Assembly (NCBI GenBank): GCA_964555285.1 | Contig: CAZKRM010000001.1 | Span: forward strand, 62,001-126,000 | Source of the DNA: JBBIQV01 sp964555285 | GTDB taxonomy: Bacteria > Nitrospirota > Nitrospiria > Nitrospirales > Nitrospiraceae | DNA length: 64,000 nt | Reading direction: 5' to 3' | Part shown: positions 40,791 through 49,300 of the stretch, piece by piece | How positions within the stretch are numbered: position 1 is the first letter of the stretch | How the letters are laid out: each line of letters begins with the position of its first letter | Made by a program: the position numbers and the translations under genes | Notes under the pieces: model-generated | What the model was told of the DNA's origin: nothing | Databases searched by the model: none | The model's input: the letters and a program-made list of their open reading frames with translations, nothing else

Positions 40791-42944
40791 CTAGGCGACT
40801 GGGTCTCCCTCTTCGGTGGTGACATCCGACGCCACGTCTTCTACCTGCGACGATTCTCCCTTCCTCAACGTTTCCACCGCGTAGGCCCCGACGAGTTTCT
40901 CTCGCCCACGGACCTTCACCGCGCCTAATTTTTGGAGACGCACGTGCCCTAGACGACCACGATTATCGCCGAAGTCTTCGACTTCGATGAGCCCTTTGAT
41001 CCGCTCGGCTGTGTATTCCGTAACAACGATCGAGCAGCCGAATCGTCGAGTCAAACCTTGAAACCGTGCGGCAAGGTTCACCTGGTCGCCGATGACGGTG
41101 TAGTCCATCTTCTTGCCCTCTGCGCCGATATTGCCGACGACCGCCACGCCGGTATTGATGCCGATACCGTTATCGAGCGGCGTTCTGCCTTCCGCTCTCC
41201 ATTTCGCTTGCAGTTCCCCCAGACGCTTCCGCATATGAAGGGCGCATTTAATGGCGAGCTCTGCATGGTCCGGTTGGTCCAGGGGAGCCCCCCAAAAGAC
41301 GACGATTTCGTCGCCGACAAACTTGTCCAGCGTGCCGTTCCAGCGGAACACGATGTCCGTCATCGCGCCCAGATATTCGTTGAGCTGAGCCACAACCACC
41401 TCGGCCGGGTGTTTTTCGCTGAAACTTGTGAAGCCTGTGAGATCGGCGAACAACATGGTCAGTTCCTTCCGTTGGCCGCCAAGAGTGGCTTTTGAGGGAG
41501 AGCTCATCAACTCCTCGACGATCCGCGGACTGACGTAGCTGGAGAACATGGTCCGGATTTCCCGAGCCTGCTTTTCTTTGGCCATGAAACTCGAGACCGT
41601 ACTCGATATGAACACCAGCGCGATGGTCGACAGCGGAGTCATGACCGGGATGGATGTGCCCTGTGAGATGAAAAGAAATTCTGCTGTCGCCAGATACCCC
41701 AGGAAAGCCGTTCCGGTTACGACGGTCCCCGGCAAAGCCCGTAGCTTCTGGAGGGCATACGTAAGAGTCAACCCAAACAGCAGGACTACACTGATCTCAA
41801 GAGGACCTGACCACCAGACGCTTTTACTCAGGAACTGACGGTGAATGATGTTCTCTACGACCGTCGCGTTCTTTTCCACACCGGGAAAGTTGGCCGATAA
41901 GGGAGTGGCCTTCTGATCGTACGTCCCGAGCGCCGTGCCCCCGACAAGGACGGCTTTCCCTCGAAAGATTCCCGGAGGGACCCGCTTATGGACAACGTCT
42001 GTGGCCGAGATATACGGAAAACTTCGTTCCGGTCCGGCGTAATTGATGAGTACCCGTGCTCGATGATCGAGGGGGATCACGATGTCGTCGAGATGCACCC
42101 CTTCGTCAACAACCAAGAACATGCGATCCCTTGGAACACCCAAGTAAGAACGGGCGACCTCGAGCGCGAATGATGGGTAATACGTATCCTGATACCGAAG
42201 CGCCATATGCTCATAGCGCATCACACCATCCGGATCCGGAAGGGTATAGACATGCCCGAGGCCGACGGCCTCATCGATGAACAGTGCGAGAGGAGGAAGC
42301 GCAGCGGTAGCCCGGTAAGGTTGCAATGCTTCGCGGCTGTTTGCTTGCCTCACAAGCATAAATTCGCTCTTCTTGATCACCTGCGGCGTGGCATACTTCG
42401 GCAGGATGTCCTGTTGGGCGAATCGTGTCTCCGGCACGATGAGCGGGAATGCCAACACCACGTTGTGGGCGGCGTGCAAACTGTTTGCGAACTGGTGGTC
42501 TGCATCGGCAATGGAGCGCATTTTCTCTAGAATCTGCTGCGAGGCCGGAGAGAGCGCGCCGGTCGTGCGGGTTGTCGCGATGATCTTCTGCAGGTCTCGC
42601 ACGAAATCAGCGGCCTCCGCCTCGGCATAGATCAGATCGAGCCCGATCACCTTCGCTCCCCCCATCCCGATCTCTCTCACCAATTGAGCCTGCTTGTCGC
42701 GCGACCAGGGCCATCGCCCGAGTTCCTGCAGGCTCCGCTCGTCGATCACGACGAGCACAACTTCTTGGCCGATTGGTCGCGCACCGCGGAGCTTAAACTG
42801 GGAATCGAGGAAAGTGTTTTCCAGTCTGACCAACGGTCCTGGCCCAAGCCATGATAGCCAGGCCACGAGAATGGTGATGCCGATTCGGACGCCTATTCCA
42901 AGGCGATGGCTGATCGCTATCTTTCGTCGCCAGAGTCCAGCCAT
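40791..42944 (-). CDS. CHASE2-domain adenylate/guanylate cyclase
   Basis: A 717-aa membrane receptor. One N-terminal membrane segment (GVRIGITILVAWLSWLGPGP) precedes an extracytoplasmic CHASE2 sensor (VVLVVIDERSLQELGRWPWS, RAVLVGGTALGTYDQKATPL in part) of about 330 residues. Three more membrane segments follow (LEISVVLLFGLTLTYALQKL onward), then a class III cyclase domain: LTMLFADLTGFTSFSEKHPA (metal Asp), LDKFVGDEIVVFWGAP (metal Asp) and DYTVIGDQVNLAARFQ. Catalytic residues look intact; the Lys in LDKFVGDE favours ATP as substrate. The FecR-domain and TPR/barrel genes lie next upstream on the same strand, separated by a terminator. Confidence 0.92.
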   Translation of the reverse strand: MAGLWRRKIAISHRLGIGVRIGITILVAWLSWLGPGPLVRLENTFLDSQFKLRGARPIGQEVVLVVIDERSLQELGRWPWSRDKQAQLVREIGMGGAKVIGLDLIYAEAEAADFVRDLQKIIATTRTTGALSPASQQILEKMRSIADADHQFANSLHAAHNVVLAFPLIVPETRFAQQDILPKYATPQVIKKSEFMLVRQANSREALQPYRATAALPPLALFIDEAVGLGHVYTLPDPDGVMRYEHMALRYQDTYYPSFALEVARSYLGVPRDRMFLVVDEGVHLDDIVIPLDHRARVLINYAGPERSFPYISATDVVHKRVPPGIFRGKAVLVGGTALGTYDQKATPLSANFPGVEKNATVVENIIHRQFLSKSVWWSGPLEISVVLLFGLTLTYALQKLRALPGTVVTGTAFLGYLATAEFLFISQGTSIPVMTPLSTIALVFISSTVSSFMAKEKQAREIRTMFSSYVSPRIVEELMSSPSKATLGGQRKELTMLFADLTGFTSFSEKHPAEVVVAQLNEYLGAMTDIVFRWNGTLDKFVGDEIVVFWGAPLDQPDHAELAIKCALHMRKRLGELQAKWRAEGRTPLDNGIGINTGVAVVGNIGAEGKKMDYTVIGDQVNLAARFQGLTRRFGCSIVVTEYTAERIKGLIEVEDFGDNRGRLGHVRLQKLGAVKVRGREKLVGAYAVETLRKGESSQVEDVASDVTTEEGDPVA

Positions 42945-43171
42945 GTGGTCCTTGTTGTCGCGTCACTTCGTCGACGCGCGAGGAAATGAGAGTTCCGATT
43001 GCTCGGAATTAGATATGGCACGCTTCGGTTAGGAGAACAAGGAAAGACGCGGTCAATGCACGATGCGTGGAGGATGGGCCGAGAACAAGATGATGATTAT
43101 TGATTTTGTCTGGATTCCTCTGCCGTGCACCAGAATATCATGTCGCATGGTGAGGGATGGGAGGACAAACG
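42945..43171. other. Intergenic region upstream of the cyclase gene
   Basis: No gene is recognised. It should hold the cyclase promoter on the minus strand; I found no convincing -35/-10 or -24/-12 pair. Confidence 0.4.
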
Positions 43172-43196
43172 AGGGGCTCTGCGAGGCAGAGCCCCT
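43172..43196 (-). terminator. Terminator hairpin after the FecR-domain gene
   Basis: AGGGGCTCTGC and GCAGAGCCCCT form an 11-bp perfect stem with a 3-nt loop, 35 bp beyond the FecR-gene stop. On the minus strand it is followed by CGTTTGT, a weak U-rich tail. Confidence 0.75.
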
Positions 43197-43231
43197 GAGT
43201 GCCGGACGACCATCTGACAGAGGAGAGGCGC

Positions 43232-44866
43232 TTACTTCTTACCGCGGTTGCGGTGCTCACGCTCGCGGTTTATGTGGTCAATTGCTCCTGAAATAACCGC
43301 CGGAGGGGTTACGGGCGCCACTTTGACGGTCGGCGCCACTGACGTTGGAGCTGGTACGGAAATGATCGGGGCTGCCGGTGCCACAACGATTGCTGGAGCT
43401 ACCGGAACCACAGCAATGGCTGGGGCTGCCGGAACTACAGGCACAACCGGGGTTGCCGGAATCACGGGGACAACCGGGGCTGCCGGTGCCGCAGGCATCA
43501 CAGTGGTCGGAGCCGCGTTGACACTTGGTGTTGCTAGACCAGTCATTGGTCCAGGCCCAGTCGAAGTAGCTGGCGCTGCCGGTGCCGAACCTGCCCCGGG
43601 TGATTGAATAACTGAAGTTGTCGGTGACCCCTCGGTCATTGCCTGGGTTATCGCCGTCTCGTTATCGTTGCGACCGCGTGCAGGCTTTTCCTTGGTTGTG
43701 TCGGATTCGATGTTATTGGACTTGCTGGTCCGAGTCTGCTTAGTCCCTGGTGCTGGCTTTGCGATGGCAGAGACCAGCGGGCTTACATGTGGGGCAAGAT
43801 GAAATGCGCGGATGGCATCTTTGGCTGTCTCGCGTTTAGGAGTATCCTTTAGCACAGTTCCTTCGATCGCATTCATGGCCCTGGCGAGGATGGTCGCTGT
43901 TCGGTTGTCGATCTTTCCCTTGGTATGCTCTAGCTTCTCCACCTCCCTTTTCTCTGCCCTCTCAATGATCTCTGCCGCGTGGTTCTTGTCCGCCCGTTTG
44001 ACTCTCTTCTCCGCTGCCTCTTCCTCTTTTTGTAGTGTCTTCTCAGTCACCTTTTCCTCTGTTTGCTGGATCTTCTCCGCTGCCTTTTTCCACTCTTCTT
44101 CTGTTTGCTGTGTCTTTTCCGTTACCTTTTCCTCCACTTGTTGAACCTTCCCCAATACCTTTTCCTCTGTCTGTTGGATCTTCCCGGTCACCTTTTCCTC
44201 TGTTTGTTCTATTTTCTCCCCGGCCTTCTGCACATTTTGTCCGCTATCAGCGAGGCCGGTGCCAATCACGTTCGGTGGTGACGGAACTCCTCCCGCTAGA
44301 GCGGTAGAAAATCTGCCCGGGTCGACAATGATCTCCGTTCCTCCCGAAGTGAAGCCGACGCGGCCATGATCCCCGATATTCGCAATCCCGCTCATGCCGT
44401 TTTCGAACCACACCACAAAATAGGTCCCGCGCGCTGCTGCTACAGCCGTGGGGGTATGAATCTCAAACTTTGATCCCGATCCCGTGAACACCTTTGATAC
44501 GAGGGCGCGCAGATGCCCCTGAAGGAGCTTGACTACCGTCCGCCTCACTTTTTGATCAGGATTGTAGATGTATTCGGTGATCTCGACCTTGCTGTGTTCC
44601 CCAATGGTGAGAATGCTGTCATCCTCAAAGAAGGCCTTCGTTCTGGATTCGTGCTGGGTCTCGATCACGTCCTTGAACAGGACTTCATCATGCACGTTAA
44701 CCGGTTCTACACGATATGTGCCCGGGTGCGTGACGGTCACAACACCTTGTGCAGCTGTGAATAGGCCTATGCTCTTACCCAGGCCATCTTGCGCTGGCGC
44801 CCAGGATGCGCTCAAACAAATCGCTCCCGCGACTACGATCGCCACATGTAGACTTCGCGCCTTCAT
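43232..44866 (-). CDS. Exported FecR-domain protein with coiled-coil repeats and Pro/Ala/Val tail
   Basis: A 544-aa protein. The ATG at 44864-44866 begins a signal peptide (SLHVAIVVAGAICLSASWAP). The FecR domain spans about residues 40-190: LFKDVIETQHESRTKAFFED, DSILTIGEHSKVEITEYIYN, KFEIHTPTAVAAARGTYFVV. It is followed by near-identical 11-residue units such as EKIQQTEEKVT (about residues 210-280), predicted as a rigid coiled coil. The end is low-complexity, built of PVVPVIPATPVVPVVPAAPA-type units, and closes with a basic tail. FecR domains of this type, without a sigma factor nearby, occur beside CHASE2 cyclases. It may be an envelope-spanning sensor or scaffold; function is unknown. A long upstream frame extension is rejected. 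Confidence 0.85.
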   Translation of the reverse strand: MKARSLHVAIVVAGAICLSASWAPAQDGLGKSIGLFTAAQGVVTVTHPGTYRVEPVNVHDEVLFKDVIETQHESRTKAFFEDDSILTIGEHSKVEITEYIYNPDQKVRRTVVKLLQGHLRALVSKVFTGSGSKFEIHTPTAVAAARGTYFVVWFENGMSGIANIGDHGRVGFTSGGTEIIVDPGRFSTALAGGVPSPPNVIGTGLADSGQNVQKAGEKIEQTEEKVTGKIQQTEEKVLGKVQQVEEKVTEKTQQTEEEWKKAAEKIQQTEEKVTEKTLQKEEEAAEKRVKRADKNHAAEIIERAEKREVEKLEHTKGKIDNRTATILARAMNAIEGTVLKDTPKRETAKDAIRAFHLAPHVSPLVSAIAKPAPGTKQTRTSKSNNIESDTTKEKPARGRNDNETAITQAMTEGSPTTSVIQSPGAGSAPAAPATSTGPGPMTGLATPSVNAAPTTVMPAAPAAPVVPVIPATPVVPVVPAAPAIAVVPVAPAIVVAPAAPIISVPAPTSVAPTVKVAPVTPPAVISGAIDHINREREHRNRGKK

Positions 44867-45270
44867 CCTGCACCTCTTTCTGTTCTGTTGCTCTCCAGGA
44901 AAGGAATGTTCCCCGACTATGCGGTGACCTTCGCACAAAGCGTACCCAGTGAACTGCTGCCCGCTCTTTCGGAGGCCGTTCAAGCCGTCCGGCACAAGTC
45001 CGCATGATGTAAGGTTAAGAGTGGACATATCCCTCTTAAGTAGCGGGTGTCAGACTTTAGTTTCACGAGGGAAAATCGACGGCAAAGTCCGTCTCTCTTT
45101 GTGACAAATTTCGGTGTGAACAAACTTGTCCATCAGAACGCTTGTCATAATGGGCGCTCCTCAGAGCGCTCCGGCGTTGTTCCAGCGTGTTTCTAGCGGA
45201 AGGCAGGAGAAATGAACTTTAGGATCTTGGAGACCCCGAAGAAGGACCGGCGGATACTCCTCTGAGGGCG

Positions 45271-46875
45271 TTAGAAGCGCCCGCTGAGGGTCAGCGAATA
45301 GATGCTGCGGGCGTAGTCAAAAACCGAGATATTGGATTGGTCACGAGTATAGTTATATTCCAACGCGATAAAAATTGAGTCGGTGAGATCGCGACCGAGA
45401 GTTCCTGTAAAGAATAGAATGTTGTCTCTGCGGCGTGTGGTTCCTGTTGTCGAAAAGGAGTTGGGATTGTCGTACTCTTGCCGATAGTAATCGATAGCCA
45501 CGCTCGGCCTAATTGTGAACATCGGAGGCAACGCCACGGCTGCCGAGATACGATGGGCCTTGTACGCCCAGTCCGCGTTAGTCTGGTCACCGGGCGTGGC
45601 CATCGAAGGAGATCCTCCTCCGGTTCTATCCGTGTCATAGGTGTAGCCGACGCGATAGTGCCCGGTCCCCTCCGCAAAAAAGACATACTGGGTCACTCCT
45701 GCCAGCCAGTTCTTCCCGTCGCGGGCGGAGTTCCCGGCAAAGCGGCCATGCTGAAAGTCTTTGTTCTGGTATCGAAACTGAAACTGGGTAAGCTTATCTC
45801 CCCCCTCTGCGATCGTCACGATCGGCTGCACCGCATGGGCAATCAGATAAGGAGATTGTCCCACTTTCACATAGTCGAAGACATACTGAAAACGGGCTTG
45901 GACGGCTCCGATCTGGCGCATGACAAAGAGGGATGGGGAATGGTCCTCCACGTTGAACACACTCAGGTTCTGCTGAAAACTTTGATAGAAGCCATAGGTC
46001 GCCCCTGCCGTCCAGTCCTTGGTCTGAAGAGGTCGGTACTCGCCACGAGCATAGAACGTCGTCCGGAAATCATCTTTTCTCGATATGCCGATTTCCGGGG
46101 ATGGCTGTGTGCCGATCGGAAGCAGGACCACATTGGTGTCGTATTGTCCGCTCATGCTGAGACTCAGGTCCCACTTCCGTGGTTCTTTCGGGGGCACGCC
46201 CTTGTATTCCAGGAATTCCCGAGCGGATCTGGCCAGTTCGGACTCAGGCTCTCCAGAGGCGATTGCTTCCTGGAACTCTTTCTGTGCCTCTTCGAGCAGG
46301 CCCAGCTGATAGTGGGCTACACCCGTGTAATATCGTGCAGACGGGGTGAGGTCCGGGCTGAGCGCCATCGCGCGGGAGAACAACGCGGGGGTTTGGTTAA
46401 AGGCCTTGAGCTGGTGGTACACGAGGCCTTGGTAGTAATAGACGAGTGGGTTGTCGGGGAGGACACTTTCTGCCGCTTTCAAGCTGTTGAGAGCCTCCTC
46501 GTATCGGCCAAGACTGGTCTGAGCGATGCCTAATCCCAATAACGCCTTTCCGGACGAGGGATCCGCCTCAACCAGTTGACGAAATATCTTCAACGCCTCC
46601 TCGTGCTTCTTGAGACGCAGCAAGGCTTGGCCTAAGTAATCACGTGCGTCGACGTCGTCAGGCTGAGCCTCTAGCGCGCGCTCAAATTGCTGGACTGCCT
46701 CCTCGTAGTGGCCCTTGCCGAACTCGATGAGGCCTTTTGAGATGCTCAGGTCATAGGTTTCTGTGCTTGGCGGAGTCTGAGCGTAGGCAGAAGGAAGTAT
46801 CAAGACGACAAATGCGGCGGCAAGAATGGATCGCAATGCACCCGCACGCTGCCCCAGGCTCATTCGATCCGTCAT
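45271..46875 (-). CDS. TPR-repeat outer-membrane beta-barrel protein
   Basis: A 534-aa protein with a signal peptide (SILAAAFVVLILPSAYAQ). About five TPR units follow (GLIEFGKGHYEEAVQQFERA, LGQALLRLKKHEEALKIFRQ, GIAQTSLGRYEEALNSLKAA). The C-terminal half, from about residue 245, alternates polar and aromatic residues in beta-strands (DLSLSMSGQYDTNVVL, TTFYARGEYRPLQ, FIALEYNYTRDQ) and ends in SLTLSGRF, a terminal Phe typical of outer-membrane barrels. Its layout resembles TPR-barrel proteins such as the surface lipoprotein assembly modifiers. It is upstream of the FecR gene in the same direction. The start used is ATG 46873-46875; others at 46863 and 46953 are possible. Confidence 0.82.
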   Translation of the reverse strand: MTDRMSLGQRAGALRSILAAAFVVLILPSAYAQTPPSTETYDLSISKGLIEFGKGHYEEAVQQFERALEAQPDDVDARDYLGQALLRLKKHEEALKIFRQLVEADPSSGKALLGLGIAQTSLGRYEEALNSLKAAESVLPDNPLVYYYQGLVYHQLKAFNQTPALFSRAMALSPDLTPSARYYTGVAHYQLGLLEEAQKEFQEAIASGEPESELARSAREFLEYKGVPPKEPRKWDLSLSMSGQYDTNVVLLPIGTQPSPEIGISRKDDFRTTFYARGEYRPLQTKDWTAGATYGFYQSFQQNLSVFNVEDHSPSLFVMRQIGAVQARFQYVFDYVKVGQSPYLIAHAVQPIVTIAEGGDKLTQFQFRYQNKDFQHGRFAGNSARDGKNWLAGVTQYVFFAEGTGHYRVGYTYDTDRTGGGSPSMATPGDQTNADWAYKAHRISAAVALPPMFTIRPSVAIDYYRQEYDNPNSFSTTGTTRRRDNILFFTGTLGRDLTDSIFIALEYNYTRDQSNISVFDYARSIYSLTLSGRF

Positions 46876-47100
46876 GAGTGCCGGCGAGGTGGGAAGGACC
46901 TCGGGTGTGGTGGAGGCATAGATTCTATCGCAGCGTTGGTCGTGCGTGCCCATCGCTCATGGCACACGCCATGCTATCAACCCAGACTAACAGACGGTAA
47001 CGAGGTGTCAACGAATCGCAGCAAATCGTGGCATTGACGAGGCGTCTCTCGACACGCTTGCCGATGGCAGGAGAAAGAAAGCAGGTTATGCGAGGGGGAG

Positions 47101-48516
47101 TTAGACTTCCTTCAGGTCCTCTTCCTCTTCACACTCGCCAAGCTCGACTTCCGACTTGCCTTTTGTGGAAGAAGGATGGAGACCGTACTTTCTCAGCATC
47201 TTGTAGAAGTCGGCCCGATAGCGGCCGGCAAATTGCGCCGATCGAGAAATATTACCGCCGGTCATTTGCAGCAGATTTTTCAGGTACGTCTTCTCGAACT
47301 CCTCCTTAGCTTCGGTCAGCGGCTTGAGCGGGACCTCCGGCACGATACCTGAGGTCGGAAGCAGGTCCGGCGTGATCATGTCCTGACGCGTCATCACCAC
47401 AGCTTTCTCGATGGCATTTTCCAGTTCCCGCACGTTGCCGGGCCAGGTGTAGACCATGAGACGCTGCATCGCCGCCGGAGTGAACCCACGGATGTCCTTG
47501 TTGACCCGCTTGGCACTCAGTTTCAGAAAATGCTGGGCCAGCAACGGAATATCGTCGCGCCGCTCGCGGAGCGGAGGGATCGACAACGGCACGACGGAGA
47601 TCCGGTAATACAGATCGTTGCGAAAATTTCCCGCTTTGACCGCTTCGCCCAGATCTTTGTTGGTCGCAGCAACGATTCTGACGTCCACCTTGACTGAGTG
47701 GTCTGCGCCGACCTCGCGAATCTCACGCTCTTGTACGGCGCGTAGGAGTTTGACTTGCATGCTGAGCGGCATGTCGCCAATTTCGTCCAAGAACAGCGTC
47801 CCGCCGTTGGCGCTTTGAAACAGTCCCCGTTTCGGCCCATGAGCGCTCGTGAATGCCCCCCGTACATGGCCGAACAACTCGCTCTCGAACAGGGTCTCCG
47901 GAATCGCGGCGCAATTCAGCGCGACAAAGGGACCTTTGGCCCGACGGCTATTCGTATGGATGACCCGTGCGAGCACTTCCTTTCCGGTTCCTGTTTCTCC
48001 GCACAAGAGAATCGTCGCGTCGGAGTCGGCGACCTGTGCCACCTGCTGGAACAGCTGCTGCATGGCGGGACTTCTCGCCATGACGTTCTCGACTCCATAC
48101 AGTTCCTTGACCAAGGATTTGAGTCGCTGAATCTCCCGACTCATCCGTTGCTGGGATAACGCCTTTTCAAGGGTCGCCTTCAGTTCTTTGTCGTCGAATG
48201 GCTTCGTCAGATACCCGAATGCCCCCCGTTGCATCGCTTCAACGGCATTCGGAATGCTGCCGTGGGCGGTCAGGATGATCACCGGCAATCCTGGATGAAT
48301 ACGCAGCAGCTCCTCGGTCACATCTAATCCGTCCTCGCCCCTCAATCGCAGGTCGGTCACGGCGAGGTCGAAGATGTCGCGCCGTGCGACGGCGAGCGCG
48401 TCCTGCCCGCTCGTACATGGGGTGACCTGAAAACCCATTGCGGAAAGCCGCATCTTCAGCAGGTGGAGGAGACCTTCGTCATCGTCCACCACCAGAATCC
48501 GTTCATGATCCATCAT
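47101..48516 (-). CDS. GlrR/QseF-like sigma-54 response regulator with GAFTSA variant
   Basis: A 471-aa NtrC-family regulator. The receiver domain has phosphoacceptor Asp55 (AVTDLRLRGEDG). The AAA+ domain carries Walker A GETGTGKE (173-180), Walker B TLFLDEIGDMPL and, at residues 220-225, GAFTSA instead of GAFTGA, the loop that touches sigma-54. The C-terminal Fis-type helix-turn-helix is GGNISRSAQFAGRYRADFYK. An acidic tail ends the protein. It follows a lipoprotein gene and a kinase gene in the order of E. coli glrK-qseG-glrR, so it is assigned to that system by synteny. Confidence 0.88.
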   Translation of the reverse strand: MMDHERILVVDDDEGLLHLLKMRLSAMGFQVTPCTSGQDALAVARRDIFDLAVTDLRLRGEDGLDVTEELLRIHPGLPVIILTAHGSIPNAVEAMQRGAFGYLTKPFDDKELKATLEKALSQQRMSREIQRLKSLVKELYGVENVMARSPAMQQLFQQVAQVADSDATILLCGETGTGKEVLARVIHTNSRRAKGPFVALNCAAIPETLFESELFGHVRGAFTSAHGPKRGLFQSANGGTLFLDEIGDMPLSMQVKLLRAVQEREIREVGADHSVKVDVRIVAATNKDLGEAVKAGNFRNDLYYRISVVPLSIPPLRERRDDIPLLAQHFLKLSAKRVNKDIRGFTPAAMQRLMVYTWPGNVRELENAIEKAVVMTRQDMITPDLLPTSGIVPEVPLKPLTEAKEEFEKTYLKNLLQMTGGNISRSAQFAGRYRADFYKMLRKYGLHPSSTKGKSEVELGECEEEEDLKEV

Positions 48517-48520
48517 GCAC

Positions 48521-49300
48521 CTATGGTTTAATTTCCGGGCTTGGTGAAGGAAACGTGGTTACAGGGGGCTTGATCGGGCGAATTTTCTCCCGCATTTCCT
48601 GGTCGATCCGTTTCAGCGCCTCAAGTTGGCCGGTCAGCTCCTCGATGCGCTTATTCCGGTCGCTCAATTGTTTTTGCAACGCCTGCACCGTGTTCGGATC
48701 CGCTGCGGGGCGAGGCGCCTCACGTTTGTTGATCTGCGCGTCAAGCTTCTTGTCACGATCCAGTAGCTCGCGTTGCAGGCCTTCAACCGTCTGACTATCG
48801 GACCCCTTCATGGCGCGCAACTGTTGGATCACGACTTCCCGATCGAGCAAATCTCGGACCAGACGCTCCGTTGCCTGGGTCAACGCAGCATGGTTCGACG
48901 AGATCGTGGGAGCAGTCAGGACAGTCTGGACCCACGAAAGTTCAGCGGTTGATGAAGTCGTCTGTAGAAGCCGGAGCCACTCTTTGCTGGAAGCAGCGAG
49001 ATGACTCTTGGGCGAGACCGCGATGACTTTGGAAAAATATTTCGCCGCAATCTCACGATTTTCGAACAAGGCAGCCAACGCGCGAGTGAAATACGCATGA
49101 TCGCAGGAATTGGTCTCTCCGCACTTATCCAATAAAGCTTCCTGCCTGCGCCCAAGGTTCTGCAACGTTTTCGCGTCGCCGGCCTCCACGGTGAAGAATG
49201 GTGAGGACGGTGGCGGGACAGGAGCAAACTCGGCACAACCCCACACGAGACCGACGAAGAGTAGGCACAGACCGTTGAGGATATGATTGGGGCGAGTCAT
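48521..49300 (-). CDS. QseG-like lipoprotein in the GlrK-GlrR-like operon
   Basis: A 259-aa lipoprotein with lipobox LVWGC (Cys22). Helical segments (LLDKCGETNSCDHAYFTRAL) are followed by a C-terminal coiled coil (LQREL, DRKLDAQINKREAPRPAADP in part, ELTGQLEALKRIDQEMREKI) and a Pro-rich end. It overlaps the kinase gene by 4 bp and ends 4 bp before the regulator gene. E. coli QseG is an outer-membrane lipoprotein that controls the kinase of the same operon; the same gene order suggests the same job, though I infer this from position and type rather than from sequence identity. Confidence 0.8.
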   Translation of the reverse strand: MTRPNHILNGLCLLFVGLVWGCAEFAPVPPPSSPFFTVEAGDAKTLQNLGRRQEALLDKCGETNSCDHAYFTRALAALFENREIAAKYFSKVIAVSPKSHLAASSKEWLRLLQTTSSTAELSWVQTVLTAPTISSNHAALTQATERLVRDLLDREVVIQQLRAMKGSDSQTVEGLQRELLDRDKKLDAQINKREAPRPAADPNTVQALQKQLSDRNKRIEELTGQLEALKRIDQEMREKIRPIKPPVTTFPSPSPEIKP

